Positions 42,893 to 56,200 of a stretch of 64,000 nucleotides of DNA are shown here, one piece after another. How positions within the stretch are numbered: position 1 is the first letter of the stretch; every line of letters starts with the position of its first letter. The DNA is from Ilex aquifolium (Eukaryota > Streptophyta > Magnoliopsida > Aquifoliales > Aquifoliaceae). Location: assembly GCA_951799425.1 (NCBI GenBank), contig OX637392.1:37731593-37795592 (forward strand), written 5' to 3'. The position numbers and the translations under genes are program-made. Below the pieces are notes generated by a model. It was not told where the DNA came from. It saw only the letters and a program-made list of their open reading frames with translations, and did not search any database.

Positions 42893-44246
42893 CTTTGAAC
42901 AAAACATAAATTGAGAGTCTTAGGTTCGATTTTCTCTGGTAACTTCGAGTGTTATTAATATTTGTTGGATTACAGATAATTGAAGTTATTCATGATTTAC
43001 TAGATAGGAATGAGTACAATGCAACTCTCGGCCTTGGAGAAAATTCCTTACCAAAAAAAAATAAAATATAGCCGTGCTATTTAATTTCTACAATTTTAAA
43101 AATTCTTTATTCCTTTTTCAATTTTGTTTTGTTTTAATGAAGCAATGTGCTATCCAATTTCTTTCAAACGTTCCTTTTGATGCAAGTTGAAAAGGAAATT
43201 CATAGTTTACCCCCCAAAAAAAAAAAAATCCATAACCCTGTCACTGCAAAAAGTTCAGACAAAAAATTTCGTCACCTAAAGCACCAAGGGAATTCGTTGC
43301 AATAAGCTTGTCATAAATAATCTTCACCCAGGTTCGGATCCATAAACAGTGACAATTGCCTTATGAAGACTCACTTTCGCTGCGGCTCCGGAATTTTTTC
43401 TCAAAGAATATGAGAAAACTTCCTATAGGTTATAGGGGTATTGTCCATCTACATCCATGCAAACAAGCCATCTATCGCATAGCGACAATTGACGTTCGAA
43501 ATCACAATAAGCATCAAGTAGGAAGAGTCTTCAAAGTTGTCATTATAGTTTGTTTGCAATATACTACAAACAATGAAGGGAATCTCTCAATTATTTCAGA
43601 AGAGTCCATTTGATATGTAGAAAGACGATGAAAATAAATAGAAACTTGTAACATGGTGTTGCTGATCAAAGTTTTCTGAAGAATACTGTGGAGCAAGTGA
43701 AGATCACTTGACATGGTGGATTCAGTAATGTCATACCTTACTCCTATTCTTGTACACCAGTATTTTCCTGGCGACCAACAATCTTCAAAGCAAAAGCCAT
43801 ACAAAACATTCTTACAAATAATGTTAATAAGGCAAAAGTTCACAAACATATCTGATACAGCTGAAGCTAAAATCAGAGAGAGAGAGAGAGCAAGAGCCAT
43901 ATGAAGCATTCTTATAAATAATGTCAATCCGGGGAAAGGGAAAAGAAATGGCATATTTTGAAGTTCACAAACATGTGATAGCCGAAGCCAGAATCAAACA
44001 GAAACACTCGCACACGCTGCGCCAGGTTGGGGGGGGGGGGGGTGTAGGGACACAGAGAGAGAGAGAGTGAATCAATACTTATTCATGATAGATTACTATA
44101 CCTACATCTGAAAAGCATGTACATTGAAAACAATCAAAAAATTGAACACCTTCCCAGCAAAATTACAAGATTCAAATCAAAAATAAAAAAAGAAAATGTA
44201 AAACAAAAACCCAAAAAGGAAGAAAGAAATTATCAGCACCGAGACA
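42893..44246. other. Intergenic region downstream of the subtilase gene
   Basis: It should include the 3' untranslated region of the subtilase gene (minus strand, from 44246 down). A roughly 100-base tandem duplication lies at 43791-44000 (CAAAAGCCATA...ATTCTTA repeated as CAAGAGCCATA...ATTCTTA). Simple tracts include AG repeats at 43875-43890 and 44052-44068 and a G run near 44029-44042. No further gene is supported. Confidence 0.5.
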
Positions 44247-47200
44247 TCAGTTATTAGTCATGTTATATGAGATTTTAGTAATGACTGACAAAGGAATGTT
44301 GAGAATGTGACCTTGATTTCCAAAGAGACCTATTCTTCCAAAGCTTGCAACAGAGCTGTTCATTGTCGCGTTAAAGAATACACTCAATACCTGTTTCTCC
44401 CCACTAGCTACAAAAAAGTGAGTTGGTGTCACCTTTATAGAAGCTCCATAAGGAGCACTCCAGCCAACACTGTATGTCTCATTGCAGGCAATGTTGGTCA
44501 CTGTTCTTTGGACCATCCTAGACTGGTTCAGGTTTGCTATTGTGATTGAAGGCAAGTTCAGATCTGTACCGTTCATAGTAGAAACTCCACAGCTCTGACC
44601 AGTGTAATTTAGAACAATGGGGGCCGAACCATTTATGCCACAGAGGAAAGACATGTAGTCAACATAGCCTACAAAGAAAATAACTTTTTAAGTTGGGTAG
44701 CATACATGTGGTACACAAGCAGCAGAGTTGATTATCAAAGTAGAAATTCCATAGAATTAGAATTAGGAAGGAAATTAACAAAATATAAATATACTCTAAA
44801 AGACAACATTCTCTCATTTTTCTATATTTTTGTTATGTTGTGTTTTGCTGGCTTTCATAACTACTAGTTGTACATTGCCGCAATATAGCATACTGCCACT
44901 ATGAGATATACCTCACCAAAAGAACAATCTTAAATTTCCTTGGGAACATGAAATACTTAAAGAGTTGCAATACAATAATTTCATTTTGCAAATTGGCTTC
45001 TCCAAATTGTCCATAAACATAACTTATTCCAAAAAATAACATAAAGGAAAAGTGTCAATACATGTAGACATGGCAGAAACCATATTTTAGTCCTAATAGT
45101 TGTAAAACTGCAAACAGCCTTTCAATGGGCAAAAGACAAAAAGGCGAGCAGCAAAATTATGAGGCCTATCAGTGCCACCAAAAGCGAAATGAAGCATCAT
45201 TCTTCAAACATAATGATGGTGCTTCAAGAACTACATAAGCATAGTGCAATCAACTTCCTTTGTCAGCATTTGGGCTTTGCTGTCTGGTGAATTAGATAAC
45301 AGCCATTTTGATGCATGATTATTTGTCTTGCATAGACAACTACTAAGATCCTCTTTAACCTAGCGACTCATAGTGGACATCCTTATCTAAAGCCCTGTTC
45401 CTACTTCCTATGCTTCTGATAGACAGCCAAGGCGCCACAAACTACCTATAACACACACCAAGGTCCAATTCCCTATATTGTTCAATCCACAAAGGCAAAA
45501 TCCATTAAAGTCCATCAATAGTTGGATAAGAGCAGTGCATATTCAAGTTTATCGTATTTTGTTAGTCACAAGAGATCACAAAATGATCTACTGCCTTCTC
45601 AACTCACAAGAAGTTAGCAACCCAGAAAGTAAGTATGCAGCTACAGTAGCCACTAGTAGTTGGAAGGGGTGGTTCGCTTGAAATATATCTTCTTCAAAGG
45701 GCTAACACCTTTTTACTGGAGGCTTGTGCCTGGTGTTGTGAGTAAGAAGCTTTCGCCTTACATCTTCATTCACTATACTGACACTTGGTGAATGTATTTC
45801 GCCATAGACACAGTATATGCAGTCAACTTATTACATTGCTTTCCATATTCTTAATTCGCATATCCGTTGCACGCTCAAATTTGTTGGTTCTTTATTGAGT
45901 AATTCTTGAATTTTTACTTGGCCAGCAGTGCATGTCTAAGTTAGTTGTGCCCCACTACTCACCTAAAGCTTTAAAAATTTTAAGATCATTCATATCATAC
46001 ACATCCTTCTACTGGTTTACTATGACAAAATATGTCTAGCTTATAGAATTCTCCCCATTGTTAATTCTCCTGCATTAGATGTCCTACGTGCTCACTAAAC
46101 TTGATGTTTGACAAAACTTGTTATGGTGGTAATGCTATTTTTTGCTGTTAACTTGTATTCGGGATCTTTCTCAAATTAAAGGAGAATCATTTCCACTTTA
46201 ATGCTACTTAATCAAATGAAGAAGTTCTCCTGGCCCAAAATTGCAATGAACCAGGAGAGTTTTGACCACTTTCCTCCATCCATAGTTGCATACAATGTAT
46301 GTAATGCATATTATGTATATGTCTAAGTAGTAAGTACACATATATGATTGATTGAATGATCATAGTTATGAGAACAACCTTAAGCCTTTCCTCAATTTTC
46401 ATACTAAATGACATTCCTTTAAAGCAGAGTGACTTACTCATATCAAAAATAAGACCAGGATCTAATGCTGCAGTTGCATTCACAAAACCGCTTCCCATGT
46501 CAAAGGCTGTTGCAGGAGATTGGTTTAAATCTGGGTTGGTGTAAGCCCGCTGGGCCATTATAGGTCCCCCATTCCTTTCATATAGAGAAGCTGTTGTGGA
46601 AAGTGCAGATCCAACGGCTGAAGGACTGAATGTGGGAAACTTCTGCTTAATCAAGGCTGCAAGCCCAGCAACATGAGGAGCAGCCATGCTTGTCCCAGAC
46701 ATCATTGCAAAGGCCTCATCTATAATTTTACTCTAATTAGTTGGGATGTCAATCCAAGAACACTTATTGATAGAGGTAACCATTTAAAATATGGCACCAG
46801 TAATATATCAGGATAAATGTTTTCTTGTGCTTGTGCAAATTTACCTTGGAATTCAACAGAGTCAGTGCCACGGGAACTCCAAGCAGCCCATATAAAATTC
46901 CCCGGAGCAACTATATTTGGTTTCAATATCTCAGCATCGTCAAGAAAACTGTCTTCTGGATCTGGTCCTCTAGCAGAGTAATACATTATCTTTGGAGCAG
47001 AATGGATGAAGTTAGCTTTTATTCCACCTGAAATGCATGCAACTGCCCCAAACTTAACAATTTTCTTTGCAAGTTCATCTCTCACCAAGGAAGAATTGTA
47101 GTATTGAAGTAAGATCTGCCAAATGTATGGATAAAACATCAGTACATGCACACGCAGGCATGCATGCATCAACAAGACAGATATGCACGCACATACACAC

Positions 47201-50200
47201 AAACACAGAGAAATAGAGAGACACGGAGAGAGAGAGAGTCAAACGTCACCTTCAACTTAAAATCAGTCTTACAAAATACACAAAAACACAAGCAGTTACA
47301 CCCCCATCTACGATCATACAAACTCACCTTGGAATCATCAGGGGATGGAATTATAATGCCAGGCAATGTCATTGGAACTGGATTAATCTGAAAGCCGATG
47401 ACAAAAGGATCCATGTAGAACACAACACCAGCTGCACTTAGGTTTTTGGCTGTTTCTAAGGCCTGTTTGATGGTGGAGAGTCCAAGAACGAACCGGATTG
47501 AGTAGCTACAGATTAAAAGATTCCCTTGGACAATGTCCTGACTAAAATAATTGGAGTCCTGGCATTCACCCACGTACATGTCCTTCACAGATGTAGTGTC
47601 ATTCAAAGCATGAAGTGCAGAAACCAGTGTGTACATCGCATTTTTATCTGTTCCAGCTGAAAGGAAAAAAACACATTAGAACATTATTGTATTTCTGCTT
47701 CTATGTGGTAGGGAGAAGCCAAAGTATACAAAAATGCAAGCGACATTTGTCAAATGTTGGTAAGATTTAAGGGGTATACTAACATACGTGCACGCATAAG
47801 AATCGGCAATGTCAGAAGGTGACTATGTATCATTTGCAACAAAACATAACCAGAACCAAAAATAATATGATGTCAGACAAGATTTCGAGGTTCAGTTCTA
47901 CAAACTGAATGGACTCAAATTGGAATCCGTTAGAAGATGAAATGCCGTGGCTGGAAAACTAAGGGTGCATTTCGATGCATTTCTTTCACAAATTTTGAAG
48001 ATTAGAAGTAAAAGTCGGATTGACAATCACCCAGTTTGTTTCCAGTAACTGAGGGCACTGTGAGACATGGACAAAATACAGCCTTAACCTGTATCATTAT
48101 TTGCACAAAGTAGGTATCCTCAATTGTGAACCACAACCTTGTGGTTGTTAGCCTGTGCATTTCACCACTGGACTTTGCAGTGGCCCCTCACAATCACATT
48201 GAATATATTGATGTTAAATTTAGTTCAGTTTCTCTGCCATGTAATGATTTCTACTTTCTCTCTTGGTGTGAACCGGAAGGCGTACAATACTAATCCTAAT
48301 ACTGACTTCAAAACTATAGAATATGAAGGCGTGTGTGCCATAATTTCTGTAAACAGCTTTCTGTATTTGAAAACCGAAGCAGATAAAAGAAATGGACAAC
48401 AAATCTACGGAGTGTACGTTTTGAAACACTTTTAGCAAATACTTCAGAAAAATAGGCCAATATCAGCAGACCACAAAACAAGTTCATCTGCAGTTTCACA
48501 CGTGAGGAACTACTAGGAAATGAAGCCCACCTGACAATGCCATGTTCCATTTTGGAAAGGGCCTACAAAATAAAACAGGAATTGGAAACTCATTTTGTAT
48601 GACACTACACATGCTCTTTACACCGTTCAAGATTTGTTGCATGATTTCGTGAAAATGAAGAGAAACAAATTACTAACTCCAAGACCGACTTACGTGCAAG
48701 TCCAACTCCAGGAATGGTGACATTGTTTCCAAGGACTATAGAGTTACTATAGACCCTATCATCAGCAGCAGCCCCAACAGTGAAGATCCATGGACTGAAG
48801 GACGAAATGCTCTTAGGGGATGGTCCAGTATTGCCTGCGGCTTGCACTACAAAAATACCAAGCTTTATAGCTGACAGCAAGGCCATATCTATGGGATTAA
48901 AGAAGGTTGCAATGCCGGGAGGGCGCCTGTTTGGAGTGATTGACAAGCTTATTATGTCCACTCTGTCCTGAGCTGCCTGTGGATGTAATAATGGACAATC
49001 AAAATGAGCACAATGCCTCTTGTGAATGGTTTTCAAAAAGTACGGTTGCATGTGACAATAAACAGGCTGGTGGGTCTACTGAGTAATCCAGGTGTATCAT
49101 CGATGTACTGTTGTATCTATTGTCAATCCATGTTCAAGAGTGTTAGGTATTGAACTTAACATTGCCAATGGAACTACCCTGAATTCGCACCCAATGTGAT
49201 TTGTTTAATAACAAAAAGGGGGCAAGGGAACAGATCACATCTACTCTATGAACTCTTCTTGGAAAATATGAGTCAAGTGTATGTTCAAGATCTCAACATA
49301 TCGAATCAGGAAGGAATATACCTGATCAATGGCAGCTACAACATCCGCAGCAAAGCCCCCAAAGCTCTTATACAATGCCTTGTAGACAGCAATGCTACAG
49401 AAAAATGGCATGCTCTTAGTACATAACCCACAAAAATATATAAAACCGAACATGGGGATGAGTTCATTGGCAAGAATAACATTCATAAAAATTTTAAATA
49501 CTTATAAGGCATCATCAGTTTAAGTTGCACGGTGCACCCAAAAAGTCTTGGAGATAAGTTATCGGGAACTTCCAAAAAATAGTGAAGGACAAACCTATGT
49601 GAAAAAATGTCAGTTATAGTTGTGCCATGATTCTCAAAGAAAATTTGGAAATGAAACTGCGAGAACTAGCATTGTTCGAATCCCCCAAACAATAGGAGAT
49701 CGTTAAGACGGATTTCCAAAAAAATAATGTGAAAAAGATATCACATTTATGCGAACTAGAACTTTTGGAATTCCCCGAAAAGTAGAAGAATGTTAAGATG
49801 ATGTTTTGAATTAAAAATGTGAAGATTCAATAATAAGTGCATTTTCTGCATTGCGTTTTCTTTTGGTCCTATTCTTTGAACCAAAATGGACCATGCAAGC
49901 AGTATGAAACATGAACCCTTGTCTGTGTGTACAGTGTAACCATTGTATCCATGGACCATTGCCTAGTGCTGCTGTGCCATATTGGGCTACTAACTGTGAG
50001 GTTGTCAGCTTAAATAGGAGAGCATCCGATCAATGCAATGTGATCAAACATTAGGTATGGACCTAGTGCACCCATACAAACATCCTTCATTGTCAAAGAC
50101 CAAATTAGGGATGGCCTTTATGGCGTCTAGGTAGCCAAATAGCTAATATATTTCCAATATGAATATTCACTAAGTTTGTTTATCCATAACAGATAAACCT

Positions 50201-53200
50201 GTAAATATTCTTCCTGCAGTTATTTTTAATATACATTTCAATAAAAGCTTAAGTGGCATTATTTCAAGAAATAATGAAAGAAGTAATATAATCAATGAAG
50301 TGTAAGTCCTGAGACAAGTAACTATTAGGTAAATCTGTGAAGATAAGGTTGGACTCCAGTAGAATTGTGGGGCAATATGCTGCATAAGATAACACTAAGA
50401 TAAAAAATTGAGCATCTACAGCTAGAAATCAAGTGAAAAACAAAGACGACCAACAGATTCACAAAAACGACGACTAATGTTATTACGTAAACCGACGAAG
50501 CCGACGAATTTCTTGAGGAATTTGTGATCAATGTAGCCACAGAGTTGAAGTAAAATTTAAAACACATCCTTAAAGCCACCTGCACTTCAATTTATGATAT
50601 GTCGGGCAGTGAGAAGTAAAAAAACATGCTTAGGCGGCCGGAAACTATGTTGTTGAGATATATGAAAGTGAAAAAGACAAGACAAAAATGAATAGATCAG
50701 TGACAAGGTAGAGGGGGCAAGGGGCATAAAGAACTTTATTACTTACTAGTTGGTGCCCACATACGTTGTACGTGGACCATTTTGATTTATAATTTTATTT
50801 TTTATTTTTTACTTTGTACCTAGATTATCTCCATATTTGTGGTTTATGTATGCATAAAGTAAGTATAAAGTTAGAAAATAAAAGTGGCAGAATATAAAAG
50901 GAACACATTAGGTCGTTAATTTGAATACCTATTGGTTGTTTATGATATTTATATTTCAAATATTTTGCTTCTACCATGGTTATGGGCAACACTTCCCAAA
51001 ATTTCTATCAAGAATATAGAGTTTTTCACCCCAAATTGCCTTTGGATTGGAAAAGGTTACAATCTTATAGTAAATGTTAGACAATTGAAGATAAAAAATA
51101 GATTAAAACTCAATAAAAGTGAATAAAAATTTAATTAACAAGTAAAATTTGCATATAGTTGTTTCAGAAATTAACAGTCCAATCTCAGGCACCAAAACCA
51201 TGACAAGTCAAATTTCTAAATAAAAACAAAAAAGAAGATAAATATTAAAAAAAATCGAATCTAAACAATGAACAAAACACGTCACATTCTCTTAAAGTCC
51301 TAGATTACACTCAGATTATATCATCAAAGTGGCAGTTGATAGTAAGACAACATCAAATGAAGTTAAGCACTTATACAAAAAAAAAAAAAAAAATCAAAAT
51401 CATATAAACAACCAAGAATTCTTGCACTTTGAGCTCATCATCTTTCAATATTGTTTACAAGTGTTACTTCATAAGATTCATGATAACTTGCAAAGGAAAA
51501 TAAAACCTAAAGACAGAAGTGGAGAGAGACATGGAAGTTAAAGAGAAGAACCAAAATACCAGTAGCCTCTATTATTTAAAGAGGAGCAATGTTATCCATA
51601 CCAAATTATTTACTAAATTTTGTATTACAAATTAGTGTGGGTAGTTAGATCAGTGGGGTCTACTAACTTCCTCTAAACATTTAATGCATGAGATTTTTAA
51701 CACATCATTTGCGATACAACATTTGGTAAACAAATTTCGGAAGCACAATTTTATCTTTTAAAGATTAAAGATTTCTCTATTGTTTGAAAAGTGAGGGTAA
51801 GTGAAAAATAGGATATGATTGTCTTTATATGATTAAGTAGGGGTAGAATAGAAAATCAAAAAAATTTCTCATTAGCTTCCTTTTATTAGTAGTATAGATA
51901 GATAGATATAAGAAGCAAGAGAGTACCGAGGAAGGATAATAAATACCTCAAAACAAAAACCCAAAAAAAGTATAACAATCAAAACTTTACCGGGATGAAA
52001 CCAAAATAGATTGATGGTTAGGGCATGGCAAGAGAAGACTAATGTCTGCTTTGATGGGCTCACCTTCAAGGTGCCATATGGATGACAAGAAATTACCAAA
52101 ATAGACAATTGGATGAGTTAAAGTACTAATGTAAGATAGGGTGATATAACATCAAAGCAGTATTCACGAAGCTGACCACATAATAATTTCAGGACTTTGT
52201 TGAGTTCATACCTATACTGCATTTTTTTCCCTCTTCTAGTTATTGTGCTTATTTAGTTTGTCATTAAACTTGCTCTACATGTCTTGAATGTGATATTCGT
52301 TATATCTAAGTTATTTTCTATTCTCATGATAATAAGAAACTTGACGCTGGGTCCACACTGGCAGAGGTGGGACTACGAGAGTTAATGGTATCTCTAGTGT
52401 TCAGAAGGATCACCTCAGATATTGGTAGTCATATTGGCTTTATAAGTACACCAAAGAACAAGAAAAGGACAAAAAAAAAATGATTTCATACAAGAAGAAC
52501 CAAAACAACAAAATGGTTGTTACATGCATGATTTCGAGGGATTTAGAAATAAAAGAAAATTAGAATTAGGGGAACGAAAAACTCACTTCGAGGGGGGTAG
52601 AAACCTCCGGTGGTTCACTTCGAGGGAACCTGACCTTCCAAGCCTTTCTCAAGAAAATTTATCACAAATATTCGTTATGTTGTCCATTAACCGTAGGCCC
52701 TTTAAATGCAATGAGATAACAACTACAAGATAGCTACTAAACCCAATGACCCCACTACCTAGATAACTACCTAGCAAACCTACTAATACTATACCACTTC
52801 AAACTCATATAACTAACAAAAATATGAAAAATATGCACATAACAATCTTTCCCCCTTAAAAAAACTATCCCCAAAGTTTTATTGATCATGTAAAATAAGA
52901 AGGCGGCCAACCCACTTCCATGTCTTCATCACAGTCAATTTAATCCCTATTTTCACCTCTAATATGCGTGAAATAATTTGTCTTCATTTGCATTGCAACA
53001 TTAATCTTCAAATCATCACAACTTTTGTCTTCACTTGCTACAATGCCACCCATCAGTTTGCGTGTTGCGTACCTCGTCACCAAATGATGACCCCTTCTTA
53101 TACTCGCAATGTATTTCTCTACACGGCCAATGAAGCATGCTAGCATGCAATTTTTCTTCTTGAATGATTTTTTTGAGATTGTTGAAGTCTTCTTGCATTC

Positions 53201-56200
53201 GTTGATTTTCTTTAATCAATCTTTTGAATGTCTTTTGAAAATCGTGCCGCATCAACTTCAAAATCTTTGATGAGGTAGCCATTAATAGGATTGACAGCTC
53301 TGATACCAATTGTTACGTGCACGATTTTGAGGAATTTAGAAAATAAAAGAAAATTAAAATTAGGGGAAAGAGAGACCCGGAAGGGGGTAGAAACATCCGG
53401 TGGTTCATTTCGAGAGGAACCTGATCTCCCAAGCCTTTCTCAATAAAGTTTATCACAATTATTCGTTATCTTTTCCATTAACCGTAAGCTCTTTAAATAC
53501 AATGAGATAACAACTACAAGATAACTCCTAAACCCCATGACCTCACTACCTAGAACCTAGGAAACCTCTTAATACTATACCAGTAACCCATTGACCAATT
53601 CAAACACCTATTACTAACTCACAAAAATATAAAAAATATGCCCGCAACAACGGCAAACGCAATCGACCTAGCTGAATGCTTGTAATTGGTGAATGACCAG
53701 TCACCTTGAACCACAAGTTGCATAAGTTTAACTAAAGCTCTCCTACATCTTCCCTGTGTTGTTTCCATCATCTTATCTCCTTGTGAACCAATCAGAACCA
53801 AGGAAGACTAGACTAGGTTGACCTCAGAATATAAGTTTTAGCCCAATGATTAAACAAGAATTCTGAATTGGTAGGCTTTAAGCAAACTGGCACGTTAGAA
53901 GAGAATTTTGTCTAGCAGATGGCAACCATGACCCCTTAAGCAATGATCAAAATTTTCCATTATATAAAAAATTAGATATGAATTTAACAGTACGTGCCAT
54001 TCTGAAAGAAATCCTCATGAGTATAAAATCCTGGTGCACTACACGAGCACTGCCCAAATACAAAAAGGATTCAAGAATGGTTTTTTGTTTCTACATTTTT
54101 CTATGTTAGCAAGCAGTGAGAAAGATCTAACCCCAAAACAGAAAGTAAAAATTGAAAAAAAAAAAAAAAGAACTTAACATGTATAAAAGATGAGTGATGG
54201 CACACAAACTTACAAATTGGCACACTGATTTTAGTCAGTGATATGGCATGCCAACATGGCTTTCCATATCAGAAAATAAACAATATAAATCATCAACATT
54301 AAGTGCATTCTATACTCTTTTATCTCTCTATGGTATGTGTGTCCCTTCTCCAAAGTTCGCATTTTCCTAGAACAAATAACTACTCCTAGTCCTAAAAAGT
54401 GGTACCCAAGTATGATGTGAGTGACAATTACAATTCAGCTGCCACTCTTGCAAGTACACAAAATGAGAGCAGTTTGTAAGTTTGCGGGGCATTTTCCTGA
54501 ACGAATATAGGGACTAGGATGTAACTGAGATATCTGAAGAAAAAGGATGTCTTGGACGACTGCATTTCCAAAACACTTCCTGAACTGTCTTACGTTGCGG
54601 TGTTTAAAAACATTTCTTTTTTCTGGTAAAAATGATCAGGATACACATAGCTTTTTCAAAAATAGTACACATCTGTGTCTTGTGTCTATCAGATTAAACT
54701 GTATCAAGATTGTTATAATGTTTGTTCCACGTATTTGACACCAAGGTGTAATTAGCTTATTAAAAAACCAAAATAAATAAGGAACAGAAACTCAGCGTAG
54801 ATCTCTTACTGTGAACGAGGAGCCATCCCACTTGCATTCCCAAAGTGATGCCCAGCTACTACCACTGGAATCCCATGGTTACCAGATGCCGTGGAAGCTG
54901 TGTGCCTGTATTTTTCAACCACAAGAAACAGAGATCAGAACCATCTGCAATTCATTGAATTTAAGGCGGGATCAAAGGTCCAGTTTCTTCCCTGCATCAT
55001 TTAAGGTAAAGCTAAATCATCTATGGTTTTTAAATATCATTTTAGGGATGGCAACAGCAAATCAAATTCATATAGTGGACTTCAGCAACAAGTGCAATGG
55101 AAACAAACTCCAAATTATCTAGTTTTACACAAGTATTGGAGCACTCCATGAGTAAATATCACTCACATTCACATGTTGCACTCTGCAGTATTACCTAAAT
55201 GAGAGAGAGACAGAGAGAGAGAGAGACAGAGACAAAGTTTGAAAATGTGATATGTTTACGGCCTTCTTGGTGTTTGGCAGGCTCAATGGTGTGAAAAGAG
55301 TGCTAGGTGCTTGCCTCATGTCTAAGCCTAAGGCAAACGAGATATGGGCTTTAGTTTTTCCCTTCAATGATATATTTGGCTGTAGAATCGACTGACTTGG
55401 AAGACATGAAGGAATATAAATCCACTATCACTGAAGAGGATGATTTGTTCGCTGATGAGGATGATTTTTAGATCCTTAGGATAGGTGGAAGCATAAGACT
55501 GGATGTTTAGCTGCTTTGACTTTTCAATTTCAAAATGTTCAGATATTATAGGGTTGCATATATTTTGCTTTCGTTAAATTTGGATATTGAGTATTTTAAA
55601 AGTTAGAACCTCGATGCTTCGTATTTTTGGAATTCTTATGTTATGAGTGTTGTAATATCCTTAGCCTTCTTTGGTGGTGACTAGCAGTTTTGATGACTTG
55701 ACCTATGCTGAGAATTTGGCCAATATCCCGATATTTGTTTGTGATGTACAACATGCACCTTCAATGGAGTCCGCGCCTCATGCCTAGGTCCTAGGAGACC
55801 TTTGTGATCTGGCTCCCTAAATAAAATGAGTGAAGGGTCAATATAGGCTGGTCCTCGCACCATGTGTCGAAGATCACACTGGAGACACCATTTAAAGGAT
55901 ATTAGTTCAGTTAAAGCATACTCGTTTCATGATGCCGACTATCTTTTGAACTGCATTGTTTCTCTAGCAATTATCATGCTGGTTGAACCCATGTAACCAG
56001 CAGTGTTAATCATTCAAACATGATGAAGACCTGTTAAATGGATATAGAAAGTTAATATCCATGCACATCAACAGGTATGTTCAAATTGTTCTATCATTTC
56101 TTTATTTTTGTGTGTTTTCTTTATTTTTATATATGCACCTATGAACAGATGTAAAGCTTACCTGTACTCTAATGCCCTCATAAAACAATAATAAAAACAT

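Noticed and set aside
47960..48040. Possible MITE end (AAGGGTGCATTTCGATGCATTTC)
   Set aside because: No matching inverted end or target duplication was found.
48139..48435. Frame of 98 codons in the subtilase intron
   Set aside because: It lies wholly inside intron 6, has no family resemblance and starts in AT-rich sequence.
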